Source: Halanaerobium sp. (GTDB lineage: Bacteria; Bacillota; Halanaerobiia; Halanaerobiales; Halanaerobiaceae). From it: a DNA stretch of 64,000 nucleotides. A program made the translations under genes and the position numbers. The notes under the pieces are model-generated. The model was given only the letters and a program-made list of their open reading frames with translations. It was not told where the DNA came from and searched no databases. Numbering within the stretch: the first letter of the stretch is position 1; each line of letters opens with the position of its first letter. The DNA lies in NCBI GenBank assembly GCA_018399955.1, contig JAGYNO010000004.1:1-64000 (forward strand). The letters run 5' to 3'. Shown here piece by piece: positions 1-9,609 of the stretch.

Positions 1-26
1 TATTTAAAATAAAATATTTTATATAA

Positions 27-314
27 TTATAATATTAATTTATAACTATTAATCTCTGCTTCACCAGCAGAAATACTCTCAAGTTCAGGCAGCGCTTTTT
101 TAAAATGATCAGTTCCCATATGATCTTCTAATGCCTCTTTACTCTGCCATTCTTCTATAAAAGAAAATATTTGTGGATTATCAATATCCTGATAAAGCTC
201 ATAAGATAGATTGCCATCTTCTTCTCTTGTCTGGTCAATTAACTCCTTTGTAATAGATCTAACCTCATCAACTTTTTCTTTTTTAATTAAAAATTTTGCT
301 ACTACTTTAATCAT
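27..314 (-). CDS. Antibiotic biosynthesis monooxygenase (ABM/YgiN-like) domain protein
   Basis: 95 aa ORF; small ABM-like fold pattern (VVAKFLIKKEKVDEVRS...EDGNLSYELYQDIDNPQIFSFIEEWQSKEALEDHM). Confidence 0.85.
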   Translation of the reverse strand: MIKVVAKFLIKKEKVDEVRSITKELIDQTREEDGNLSYELYQDIDNPQIFSFIEEWQSKEALEDHMGTDHFKKALPELESISAGEAEINSYKLIL

Positions 315-352
315 ATTTATCCCCCCTCTTTTATTAAATTTTAATTGCTTAT

Positions 353-1783
353 TTAACTATTTTCATTTAATAGTTTTCTTTTCAATTCAAATAGTTTATC
401 TGATAAATCTACTTTCATTATATGAGGATTGGTTAACCTTTTATATTCTTCCGATAAAGTTTTCTTCTCTATATCTGCATATTCTTTGATTTGATTGACT
501 GTTGGAGAATTATAAACTCGTTTTCCATCTTTAAAAATAGGCTGCATCATTTCTCTTAATTTATAACTTCCTTCTTCAAGAGTTGTAGTCTTCCAAGAGT
601 CTCTTGAATCAAAAAGAGTTAAAGGGCCATTTTCTTTGATATCTTCATCTTGAAATGCAATCAAATCTGCCCTGATCTTCATTGTGTCTTTATCATAAAT
701 TCTAATTAACTTTTTGTTTCCTGGATTTGTTACTTTATCAATATTATCAGATATTTTAATTTTTGCTTTATCATTATATTCACTCATTTTATAGACGGCT
801 CCAAAAGCTGGACAGCCGTGTGAAGTTATAAGTTTGGTACCAACTCCATAAAGATCTATTTGAGCTCCCTGAATATTTAAAGAAGTAATTATATCTTCAT
901 CAAGATCACTAGAAGCAACAATTACCGCATCTTCCATACCTGCATCATCTAAGATTTTTCTGGATTCTTTAGAAAGATAAGCTAGATCTCCACTGTCTAA
1001 TCTAATTCCATAGAGATCAGGATCTATCCCCTGTTCTTTCATTTCTTTAAAAACTTTTACAGCATTAGGAACACCGGATTCAAGAGTATCATAAGTATCT
1101 ACTAATAATATACAGCTATTTGGAAAATTATCTGCATAAGTTCGAAATGCTTCAAGTTCACTTTCAAAGCTCATAATCCAACTGTGGGCATGAGTTCCAC
1201 TTACATTAACTCCAAACTTTTTACCGGTTAAAACATTAGAAGTACCACTACAACCACCAATAACTGCAGCTCTTGCTCCCAGTGTTCCAGCATCTGGGCC
1301 ATGAGCCCTGCGTAGTCCAAATTCGAGTACTTTTTTCCCCTGAGCAGCTTCTGTAATTCTAGCTGCTTTTGTAGCAATTAATGACTGGTGATTTATAAAA
1401 TTCAAAAGAGGTGTTTCTAATAATTGTGCTTCCAGAATAGGTGCCTCAATCTTCATCATTGGTTCTTTAGGAAAAACAACGCTCCCTTCTGGCACTGAAT
1501 AAATGTCTCCAGTAAACTTGAAGTTCCTAAGATAATCTAAAAAAGATTTATCAAAACCCTGATCTTTTAAATAAGAAATATCATCTTCTTTAAAATCTAG
1601 ATTTTTAATAAATTCAATAACTTGTTCTAAACCAGCAAAAATAGCGTAGCCATTATTACAGGGATTAGTTCTATAAAAAAGATCAAAAACAGCATTTTCA
1701 TCTTTGCCTTTTTTAAAATATCCCTGGGCCATCGTTAACTGATAAAAATCAGTTAATAGATTCAAATTTCTCATAAGCTGCAC
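353..1783 (-). CDS. pncB: Nicotinate phosphoribosyltransferase
   Basis: 476 aa; NAPRT motifs (LLTDFYQLTMAQGYF, GTHAHSWIMSF, IRLDSGDLAYLSKESR, GVGTKLITS). Confidence 0.93.
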   Translation of the reverse strand: MQLMRNLNLLTDFYQLTMAQGYFKKGKDENAVFDLFYRTNPCNNGYAIFAGLEQVIEFIKNLDFKEDDISYLKDQGFDKSFLDYLRNFKFTGDIYSVPEGSVVFPKEPMMKIEAPILEAQLLETPLLNFINHQSLIATKAARITEAAQGKKVLEFGLRRAHGPDAGTLGARAAVIGGCSGTSNVLTGKKFGVNVSGTHAHSWIMSFESELEAFRTYADNFPNSCILLVDTYDTLESGVPNAVKVFKEMKEQGIDPDLYGIRLDSGDLAYLSKESRKILDDAGMEDAVIVASSDLDEDIITSLNIQGAQIDLYGVGTKLITSHGCPAFGAVYKMSEYNDKAKIKISDNIDKVTNPGNKKLIRIYDKDTMKIRADLIAFQDEDIKENGPLTLFDSRDSWKTTTLEEGSYKLREMMQPIFKDGKRVYNSPTVNQIKEYADIEKKTLSEEYKRLTNPHIMKVDLSDKLFELKRKLLNENS

Positions 1784-1819
1784 CTTCCCATATTTAAATA
1801 AGTGATTTTTTATCTATCT

Positions 1820-2353
1820 TTATTTCAAAGCGATATCGGCCTGGTACCATTTAATAAACTCTTCTACAAAATCTTCCGGTAAGAGTTCAAGGTAGATAAC
1901 TAGATCATCTTCCATAGTTTCTGCATCATAATCGATCACAAACTTCCTGCCTGCCATCTGATAAAGTTTGTCATCAATTTCCTTTAATCTTCTTTCATGT
2001 GGAACTTCTATATCCTCACCTCTTAAAGTTCTAAAAACTATTTTATTAATATCTCCTCTATTTACTACTTTATAATCCAAATGATTATTTCCTTTTATTA
2101 TAATAGTTCTATTTGTTAAAATAACCTGTTTTTCCCAGGTTTTATAAGTGCTGATTATGATAGGTAAAGAATCAAAAACAAATAACAATCCAGCAGAAAT
2201 ATAAACTAAATAAATTAGTAGTTTTTGATAAAAACCTATTACCGGATAAAAAAATTGAATTAAAATACCACCCAATATTATTCCAATTGGAGTATATAAT
2301 CTTTCTAAAAATTTATATTTATTATATTCAAATATATCTTCCATATTATCCAT
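1820..2353 (-). CDS. Hypothetical membrane protein (PH-domain-like)
   Basis: 177 aa ORF with two N-terminal hydrophobic segments; no family firmly recognised. Confidence 0.6.
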   Translation of the reverse strand: MDNMEDIFEYNKYKFLERLYTPIGIILGGILIQFFYPVIGFYQKLLIYLVYISAGLLFVFDSLPIIISTYKTWEKQVILTNRTIIIKGNNHLDYKVVNRGDINKIVFRTLRGEDIEVPHERRLKEIDDKLYQMAGRKFVIDYDAETMEDDLVIYLELLPEDFVEEFIKWYQADIALK

Positions 2354-2502
2354 ACCCCCATTTCCTATAAAATATATCTTAATTATTTACTTAAATTATA
2401 AATATTGTTTTCCTTAATAATAAATTCAATATTGAAAACTATAATCCTGCACTGATAAGTAGTAATTTTTAAATAAGAATTGTTCTCTGAATTAAAATAC
2501 AA

Positions 2503-2545
2503 AGCAAAAAAAGACCGCCAGTCCTCAGACTGCCGATCTTTTTAT
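2503..2545 (-). terminator. Imperfect-hairpin terminator, repeat copy 1
   Basis: Minus strand AAGATCGGCAGTC-TGAG-GACTGGCGGTCTT followed by a T tract, about 100 nt after the btuR stop; 38 bp identical to 20527-20564. Confidence 0.7.
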
Positions 2546-2640
2546 AATAAAGTTTGATTATATATATCATATTATATATCTTATGAAGTAATTCCAGTCT
2601 GACTTTTTTAAAATAATTTCACCAGAAAAATTTGCTAAAA

Positions 2641-3153
2641 CTATTTCTCAATTCCAAGCCTGGCATCTATTCCTCTTGAATAATAATGCTTTATATTTTT
2701 CATTTCAGTTACAAGATCAGCATAATCTATCATTTTTTTATCTGCATAACGACCAGTAACTACAACTTCTATTTTATGATTCCTGAATTCTATGATTTCT
2801 AGCAAAGATTCTACAGAAAATAGCTCAAAATATACTGCAATATTAGCTTCATCTAAAATCACCAAATCATATTCTTCAGCTTTGAGTGCTTCAGCTGACT
2901 CTTTAAGCCCTTGTTCTGCTGCTTCTATATCCTTTTTCTTTGGTTTATCTATAATAAAACTGTCCAATCCATACTGTTTTACAGTTATTGCTTCAATTTT
3001 TGCCAAACTATTTAGCTCACTATATTTCATGCCTTTAGCAAATTGAGCAGCAAAAACTTTTTTTCCAGCACCCACAGCTCTTAAAGCAAGCCCAAGTGCT
3101 GCTGTAGTTTTTCCTTTACCATTCCCAGTATAAACATGCACCATACCACGCAT
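2641..3153 (-). CDS. btuR: Cob(I)yrinic acid a,c-diamide adenosyltransferase
   Basis: 170 aa; VHVYTGNGKGKTTAALGLALRAVGAG P-loop and DLVILDEANIAV typical of BtuR/CobO. Confidence 0.93.
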   Translation of the reverse strand: MRGMVHVYTGNGKGKTTAALGLALRAVGAGKKVFAAQFAKGMKYSELNSLAKIEAITVKQYGLDSFIIDKPKKKDIEAAEQGLKESAEALKAEEYDLVILDEANIAVYFELFSVESLLEIIEFRNHKIEVVVTGRYADKKMIDYADLVTEMKNIKHYYSRGIDARLGIEK

Positions 3154-3283
3154 ATAATTCCTCCTTAAGTAACTTAATTTTTATATCATTATATAAAATA
3201 GCTGCTCTCTAGTACAAAAAAATAATTTTTTTAAAAAACTATACATTTACAAAGAAAAGTAATATAATGTAATTAGAGAGGGG

Positions 3284-3472
3284 ATGAACATTATGAAGAA
3301 AAACTGCATTACCTTAGAAGACCTCAAAAATGATAGAATTTATTACAAAAAGCAGATTAAAATGATTCATAACTTTCAGAATCCTGCTCATGAAGACATC
3401 GAAGAAATGCACATGTTTTACCATTATCTCAAGATAATAGATGATTATATCAGAGATTTAGAAAGTTCATAA
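3284..3472 (+). CDS. Small hypothetical protein
   Basis: 62 aa ORF preceded by AGAGGGG RBS and followed by a strong + strand terminator. Confidence 0.6.
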   Translation: MNIMKKNCITLEDLKNDRIYYKKQIKMIHNFQNPAHEDIEEMHMFYHYLKIIDDYIRDLESS

Positions 3473-3520
3473 TTCTAATCTCAAAAACTCAACAATTTAC
3501 TTATAACCCAATTCAGCTTT

Positions 3521-3558
3521 GACGGAGCTGAATAAAATTAAAATCCGTCTATTTTTTT
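3521..3558 (+). terminator. Intrinsic terminator
   Basis: GACGGA...TCCGTC stem followed by TATTTTTTT. Confidence 0.65.
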
Positions 3559-3571
3559 GCCCTAAAATAAT

Positions 3572-3604
3572 TACTCCCCTGAATAAATTTCAGAGGAGTT
3601 TTTA
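3572..3604 (+). terminator. Second hairpin/terminator between convergent genes
   Basis: ACTCCcCTGAA-TAAA-TTTCAGaGGAGT followed by TTTT. Confidence 0.55.
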
Positions 3605-3629
3605 GATTTTATGATTAATTTGGAAATTA

Positions 3630-4664
3630 TCAGGTATAAAGTCTTGTAAATATTTTTCTTAATTTTTTATTTTCACGCAGCAGTTCTAGAGATATTTCTG
3701 CATGATCTTTAGTATATCCATTTCCTACTATCATTTCTACATCTTTGCCAACACCTTCTGCACCTAATGCAGCCTTTGTAAAGCTAGTTGCCATACTGAA
3801 GAAATATATAATTGCATTATCCTTAGCTGCAAGAATAGATGCCATTTCTGTGTCAGGAATATTTACATTATTAATAACAATATCAGCCATCTCTCCATTT
3901 GTTGCATCTTCAACTAATTCCAAAACTTCAATTGGTTTTGTTGCATCACCCTGAAGCACCTGATCAGCTAATCCTAATTCTCTAATTCTGTCACAACTTT
4001 CCTGACTATGTCCCATTCCCATTACATTACCGGTAATTCCTGCTCTTTTTTTGGCTTCATGCAGACAAAGCATACCTGATTTCCCTCCAGCACCTATTAT
4101 AAGAACATTGTCACCTGGTTTTACAAGTTTTGCAGTTTGTGCTGCAGCACCTGCAACATCTAGTACAGCTAATGCAAGTGTATCTTCCATATCATCAGGC
4201 AGTTTAGCATAAATACCGCTTTCAAAAAGTACAGCCTTACCTTTAATTTTAACCTGGTCAATATCACTTTTAACTTCAATTATTTCGTCTATCCTTAAAG
4301 GAGTAAGTGAAAGAGATACAAGTGTGGCAATTCTATCTCCTACATTTAGATTTCTTTCTTTAAGCTTATCTCCTATTTTCTCTACTCGTCCAATAAGCAT
4401 ACCACCAGAACCAGTTACAGGATTATGATGTTTACCTCTTTTCTTAACTATCTCAAACATAATTTCTTTAATCTTATCTATATCTCCTGAAGCCTGTTCT
4501 TTTATCTGAGTAAAACTTGCAGAATCAATATTTAAAACTTGAACATCAATTAAAATTTCATTGTCATAAATCTCCATATCATTATCAATTTTTTCAGCTG
4601 GCTGAGGCAAAATACCCTCTGCTCCAATCACACGATGAGTACCATATTTGTTTCCTTTTTTCAT
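3630..4664 (-). CDS. kdd: L-erythro-3,5-diaminohexanoate dehydrogenase
   Basis: 344 aa; KYGTHRVIGAEGILPQPAEKIDN, VLIIGAGGKSGMLCLHEAKK; adjacent to kce/kal/kamDE. Confidence 0.92.
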   Translation of the reverse strand: MKKGNKYGTHRVIGAEGILPQPAEKIDNDMEIYDNEILIDVQVLNIDSASFTQIKEQASGDIDKIKEIMFEIVKKRGKHHNPVTGSGGMLIGRVEKIGDKLKERNLNVGDRIATLVSLSLTPLRIDEIIEVKSDIDQVKIKGKAVLFESGIYAKLPDDMEDTLALAVLDVAGAAAQTAKLVKPGDNVLIIGAGGKSGMLCLHEAKKRAGITGNVMGMGHSQESCDRIRELGLADQVLQGDATKPIEVLELVEDATNGEMADIVINNVNIPDTEMASILAAKDNAIIYFFSMATSFTKAALGAEGVGKDVEMIVGNGYTKDHAEISLELLRENKKLRKIFTRLYT

Positions 4665-4686
4665 TAATAATTCACATCCTTATTTT

Positions 4687-5934
4687 TTAGTATTTTTTCT
4701 TTAAATATCTCAAACTATCTTCAACAGCATTAAGAGTATAAACAAGGTCTTCCTCAGTATGCCTGCTGCATATATAACCATGATGGTAAGGCTGCATAAA
4801 TACCTTATGTCTAATTAATTGAGCATAAAAATCACTTCTTTTTGATTTATATATATTTTCAGTATCTCTTTTAAAAGTAATGTAAGGCATTGGTGGAATC
4901 CCAGAGTATTCTGCTCCCACATCATATTTCTCAAGTATTTTTTTAAGCTGAATCTGAAAACGCCTGCCTTTATCCCATATTTCTGCTAAGACATCCTCTT
5001 TTTCCATTTTTTCAATTGTTTTTAATGCTGCAGCAAAAGAAAGACTGTTTGGAAAGAAAGTTGAAGAAACAAAAACATTTTCTTCTATTTCTTTCATTAT
5101 TTCTTTTTTACCAACTAATGCACCAATTGAATAACCATTTGCCATAGCTTTACCAAACAATGATAAATCAGGTGTAACCCCATAATATTGTTGAGCACCA
5201 CCTAAAGAAATTCTAAAACCGGTTCTTATCTCATCAAAAATTAACAGTGTATTATATTTTTTTGTTAATTCTCTAACTCCTTCTAGAAAACCAGGCTCTG
5301 GCTCTTCTATTTTATGTCCTAATGGATGGCCGATTGGAGTCAATATTACAGCAGCAGTTTCTCCACCATGCTGCTGCATTAGCTTTTCTAAACTCTGGAG
5401 ATTGTTATATTCAAATTCATATACATCTGCCTGAAGCTTTTCAGGTATCCCTCCTTTAACTTTTGAGCACCAGTAATGCCAGCCGTGATAACCACAGCGC
5501 ATAATTTTATTTTTACCTGTATAACTTCTGGCGGTTCTAACAGCAAGTGTAGCTGCTGAAGAACCTGTTTTTAAAAATACAGTCATTTCTGCTGATGGTA
5601 TAAGCTCAATTAATTTTTCGCTCAACCTATTCTGAATTGTTTGAGTTAAAGAAAAACAAAACCCCTTATTTTCAATCTGATCTATAACAGCTTTATCAAT
5701 TTCTTCTTCTCTATAACCAAAAATAATCGGCCCATAAGCACAAAGAAAATCAATATACTCATTACCATCAATATCAATTACTCGGCTTCCTTTACCTTTT
5801 TCAAAGTAGATAGGAAACTCATCTTCTACAAAATTATAGGGTCTTCTGATACCAAGTACTGCTCCTGGTGTTAAATTATTTGCCTTTTCTAATTCACTCA
5901 TACTGTTTTTTAAATTTAGTTTTTTAGTTTCCAA
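4687..5934 (-). CDS. Class-III PLP-dependent aminotransferase / GSA-aminomutase-like enzyme
   Basis: 415 aa; VIDIDGNEYIDFLCAYGP, LLIFDEIRTGFR, LFGKAMANGYSIGALVG; embedded in the lysine operon. Confidence 0.85.
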   Translation of the reverse strand: METKKLNLKNSMSELEKANNLTPGAVLGIRRPYNFVEDEFPIYFEKGKGSRVIDIDGNEYIDFLCAYGPIIFGYREEEIDKAVIDQIENKGFCFSLTQTIQNRLSEKLIELIPSAEMTVFLKTGSSAATLAVRTARSYTGKNKIMRCGYHGWHYWCSKVKGGIPEKLQADVYEFEYNNLQSLEKLMQQHGGETAAVILTPIGHPLGHKIEEPEPGFLEGVRELTKKYNTLLIFDEIRTGFRISLGGAQQYYGVTPDLSLFGKAMANGYSIGALVGKKEIMKEIEENVFVSSTFFPNSLSFAAALKTIEKMEKEDVLAEIWDKGRRFQIQLKKILEKYDVGAEYSGIPPMPYITFKRDTENIYKSKRSDFYAQLIRHKVFMQPYHHGYICSRHTEEDLVYTLNAVEDSLRYLKKKY

Positions 5935-6003
5935 TTAATTTAACCCCTTTTCAGATTAATTTTGAGCTCATATAATATTATTCTCATATTTAATACTTTG
6001 AAA

Positions 6004-6816
6004 TTAAATATCCAGAATTTCTCTTGCTTCATCTGGAGAAGCAGTTTCTCTACCAATTTCTTCAGCTAATCTGACAATTCTCTCCACCAGCTGGGCATTA
6101 CTCTCTGCTAAAACTCCCTTTTTATAATAGATATTATCTTCAAAACCAACTCTGACATGCCCCCCCATTAAGATTGCTTGAACAGCTATAGGAAGCTGAT
6201 GCCTGCCTACAGCTGCAGCTGTCCAACTCGCTTTATCAGGTAATAGTTCAACCATAAACATCAAGTTCTTTAAGGTGGCTGCTGTGGCTCCAGGTACTCC
6301 AAGAACTAGATCAAAATGAAGGTGTTCAGGTAGAAGATCTTCTTTATCAAGCTGTAGTGCATTATAAATATGGCCTAGTTCAAAACACTCAAGTTCAGGT
6401 AAAATATCATGTTTTTTCATTTCTTCTGCAAAATTACGCATTAGAGGAAGATCATTAACAAAAATATCATCTCCAAAATTAGTTGTACCACAGTCAAGAG
6501 TTGCCATTTCTGGCTTAAGATAAACTGGCTGTATCCTCTCCTGCCAGCTCATTCCTGCAGCACCTCCTGTTGAAGGTTGAATCACTGCATTAACACCTTT
6601 CTTTTTCATCTCAGAAATAACCTCAGCATATACATCTTTGTCCTGGGTTGGCAGGCCATCTTCATCACGCACATGCAGATGGATTATTGAAGCACCAGCT
6701 TTTTCTACTTGCAAAGCTTCTTCAGCCAGTTCTTCTGCTGTTATAGGTAGATTTGGATTATCTTCTTTAGTTACCTCTGCACCACAGATTGCCGCTGTTA
6801 TAATTAATTTATCCAA
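6004..6816 (-). CDS. kce: 3-keto-5-aminohexanoate cleavage enzyme (BKACE family)
   Basis: KLIITAAICGAEVTKEDNPNLPITAEELAEEA...IIHLHVRDEDG. Start revised to TTG at 6816 with AGGAGG upstream; the ORF-track start at 6855 overlaps kal. Confidence 0.93.
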   Translation of the reverse strand: MDKLIITAAICGAEVTKEDNPNLPITAEELAEEALQVEKAGASIIHLHVRDEDGLPTQDKDVYAEVISEMKKKGVNAVIQPSTGGAAGMSWQERIQPVYLKPEMATLDCGTTNFGDDIFVNDLPLMRNFAEEMKKHDILPELECFELGHIYNALQLDKEDLLPEHLHFDLVLGVPGATAATLKNLMFMVELLPDKASWTAAAVGRHQLPIAVQAILMGGHVRVGFEDNIYYKKGVLAESNAQLVERIVRLAEEIGRETASPDEAREILDI

Positions 6817-6818
6817 AA

Positions 6819-7217
6819 CTATAACCTCCTCTGTCTTTCCTTTGGTACAACACATATACCTACTGCTTTTCCAACAAGTTGAGGGTCTTTAATCACTTTG
6901 GCTGCTGAATCAAATTCCGCATTTTTATCTGAAGTAATTACTTTTTTTGCTTCAAACTCCATCTTTCTCGATGTATTTCCAGTCTTTATTATTCTTCCTA
7001 TAACTTCAATATAATCTCCAACAAATACCGGAGCCAAAAATTCAACATTTTCATATGAGGCAAATAAGCCTTCATCACCATCATATCTTATAAGTAGTTC
7101 AGTTGCCGCATCTCCAAATAATTCAAGCATTCTTGCTCCATCAACCAGGTCACCTGCATAATGTGCATCATGTGATCCCATTCTTACACGCAGTATTACC
7201 TCTTCCATAATAGACAT
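6819..7217 (-). CDS. kal: 3-aminobutyryl-CoA ammonia-lyase
   Basis: 132 aa hotdog-type protein ([35 protein letters not shown]) directly upstream of kce. Confidence 0.92.
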   Translation of the reverse strand: MSIMEEVILRVRMGSHDAHYAGDLVDGARMLELFGDAATELLIRYDGDEGLFASYENVEFLAPVFVGDYIEVIGRIIKTGNTSRKMEFEAKKVITSDKNAEFDSAAKVIKDPQLVGKAVGICVVPKERQRRL

Positions 7218-7260
7218 CTCCTTTTATAAGTTAATACTTTATATTAATTAAACAATCCTA

Positions 7261-7992
7261 TTATCTCTGCTCTTCTGCAATTTTTTGAACAATATAAGAA
7301 GCAACATCTGGTGGAGTAGTACCACTCCCAAATCCAGCATCAAAGCCAAGTTCTAGTGCAAGATCATGACTTATCCTTGGACCACCAACTATTAACAAAA
7401 ATCTTTCCCTGAGTTTTTCAGCTTCAAGGAGTTCTACAAGTTCAGTTAAATTATTTATATGAACCCCTTTTTGAGTCACAACCTGTGATACCAATATTGC
7501 ATCTGCATTTACTTCAAGTCCTTTTTTTATTAAATCTTCATTTGGGACCTGGCTTCCGAGATTATATGCATTTATTTCTGGATATCTTTCCAGCCCATAT
7601 TCTCCAGCATATCCTTTCATATTCATTATTGCATCAAGTCCAACTGTGTGAGCATCAAAACCTGTACAGGCACCAACAACATTTATCTTTCTTCCTATTT
7701 TCTCTTTAATAAAGTTATTAATTTCATAGTAAGTCATTGTTTCTGTCTCAACTTTTGCTACTTCAATTTTATCGAGATCAACTGAATTTTCTGATTTAGC
7801 ATAGACCACAAAAAAACTAAATCCCTCACCAAGGTCTTGCATATAAACAACATCTACTTCTTTAAGCCCCATTTTTTGAGCAAATCTTCTCGCTGCTTCC
7901 TTAGTTTCAGGACCTGCGTCTGCAGGAAGAGTAAAGCTCAGCTGTATTTTTCCATCGTTTTGTGTATCTCCATAAGGTCTAATTTTATTCAT
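7261..7992 (-). CDS. kamE: Lysine 5,6-aminomutase beta subunit
   Basis: 243 aa; B12-binding GACTGFDAHTVGLDAIMNMKGYAGEYGLERYPE. Confidence 0.95.
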   Translation of the reverse strand: MNKIRPYGDTQNDGKIQLSFTLPADAGPETKEAARRFAQKMGLKEVDVVYMQDLGEGFSFFVVYAKSENSVDLDKIEVAKVETETMTYYEINNFIKEKIGRKINVVGACTGFDAHTVGLDAIMNMKGYAGEYGLERYPEINAYNLGSQVPNEDLIKKGLEVNADAILVSQVVTQKGVHINNLTELVELLEAEKLRERFLLIVGGPRISHDLALELGFDAGFGSGTTPPDVASYIVQKIAEEQR

Positions 7993-9550
7993 TTAATCTC
8001 AACTCCTCCTTAATAATTTCCATCAGAGGATTATAATAATCTTTGGATTTTTTTATAACTCCTTCTGCTCCTTTGCCGCCATTTTTTAAACGAGATATAT
8101 CTGCAAACATACCCTCTTCAACTGCTTTAATTAATCCTTTATTGGATATTTGCTGCAGCATTTTTAGAGTTTCATCAAGTACTTCATCTGCCCGTTTTTG
8201 AATTTTACCATCTTTTTTAAATACAATCTCATCACTTAAATGGCGTGCATTATTGAAAATATATTTTGCATTTTCAATACTGAGAGCTCTATCCTGTATA
8301 AATGGTGTATGAATAGCTTCAGTGAGCATTCCCAAAAGCTGAATACCTTGATCTGTCATAATTGAAGCAAGGTTGAACATCCCATCCTGAAGGTGACCTC
8401 TAAATATATTGCCATCCATAAATTTTGTTGGCGGCATATATTTTAATGGTGCATCAGGAAAAATTTGCCTTATAAGCTGTGCCTGGGCAATTTCCATCAA
8501 AAATCCATCCTCAATTTCTGGATTCATTTCAAATGCGTGTCCTAAACCCATCTGTTCAGCTTTTAAGCCAGATCTAAAAGCTAGTTCTTCATTAATGAAT
8601 TCAGAGGCTAGAACTGTATGTGCTTCCTCTACAGCATCAGCTGTAGTCAAATAATTATCTTCTCCTGTATTAATTATGATATCTGCATATGCATTTATCA
8701 TCCTAGAAAAATACTGGTCAATAAAAGTTCTCTCCATATTTATATCTCTAAATAAAATTCCATACATTGCATCATTGAGCATCATATCCAGCCTTTCTAA
8801 AGCACCCATAGCTGCTATTTCGGGCATTGAAAGCCCTGAGCAGTAATTTACCAGCTGAACATAATGACCAGTTTCTTTAATAGCCTCATCAAGACCTTCT
8901 CTCATAATCCTAAAATTTTCTTGTGTAGCATAAGTACCACCAAAGCCTTCGGTAGTAGCTCCATATGGTACATAATCAAGTAAACTTTGAGCAGTACTTC
9001 TTATAACCGCAACAATGTCTGCACCTTCTTTAGCAGCTGCTTTAGCCTGTTTTAGATCTTCATAGATATTACCAGTTGCTACTATAACATAGAGCCATGG
9101 TTTAGGACCAGGTGGGAATTTTTTCTGCATCTCTCTGCGTTTTAAATTATTTTTCTGTATTTTCTTTATCATTTTTTCTGCATAATATTCAGTTTTATTT
9201 TTTACTTCTGCTGAGTCATGCAGAGGTAGTTCTGTTAAAGATATTTCACCTGCTGATACAGCTTCTGCTACCTCTTGAGGGCTGATATCCAGTTCCAAAA
9301 CAGCATTACCTACCCAAAAGGCTATACCTCTATTTAGCTCACCATCTTTTAATACATGATCAACTACTACATTTGGAAGTGGTATATCCTGTTCATCAAC
9401 TCCATTAATACCCAAAAGCCTAAGCACTGTTCTTTCAACAGATGTAGTTGTATTATTATCAATATAACCCTGAATACCATCAGCAATTTCTGATGATGCT
9501 TTTCTACATTTTTCAACCTTTGTTTTATCAACATCTATTTTTTCGTTCAA
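7985..9550 (-). CDS. kamD: Lysine 5,6-aminomutase alpha subunit
   Basis: 521 aa; PWLYVIVATGNIYEDLKQAKAAAKEGADIVAVIRSTAQSLLDYVPYGATTEGFGGTYATQENFRIMR. Confidence 0.95.
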   Translation of the reverse strand: MNEKIDVDKTKVEKCRKASSEIADGIQGYIDNNTTTSVERTVLRLLGINGVDEQDIPLPNVVVDHVLKDGELNRGIAFWVGNAVLELDISPQEVAEAVSAGEISLTELPLHDSAEVKNKTEYYAEKMIKKIQKNNLKRREMQKKFPPGPKPWLYVIVATGNIYEDLKQAKAAAKEGADIVAVIRSTAQSLLDYVPYGATTEGFGGTYATQENFRIMREGLDEAIKETGHYVQLVNYCSGLSMPEIAAMGALERLDMMLNDAMYGILFRDINMERTFIDQYFSRMINAYADIIINTGEDNYLTTADAVEEAHTVLASEFINEELAFRSGLKAEQMGLGHAFEMNPEIEDGFLMEIAQAQLIRQIFPDAPLKYMPPTKFMDGNIFRGHLQDGMFNLASIMTDQGIQLLGMLTEAIHTPFIQDRALSIENAKYIFNNARHLSDEIVFKKDGKIQKRADEVLDETLKMLQQISNKGLIKAVEEGMFADISRLKNGGKGAEGVIKKSKDYYNPLMEIIKEELRLNE

Positions 9551-9609
9551 TTTAAAACCTCCTTCATCTTTAAAATATAATCAAAACATATTAAATTATT
9601 ATATAGATT

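Noticed and set aside
211-489. 92-aa + strand hydrophobic ORF
   Set aside because: Antisense to the ABM protein and pncB ends; low-complexity AT-rich translation.
3154-3283. Cobalamin riboswitch upstream of btuR
   Set aside because: The intergenic region is short and I found no B12-box (GCCACTG-type) core there or upstream of pduA or kamD.
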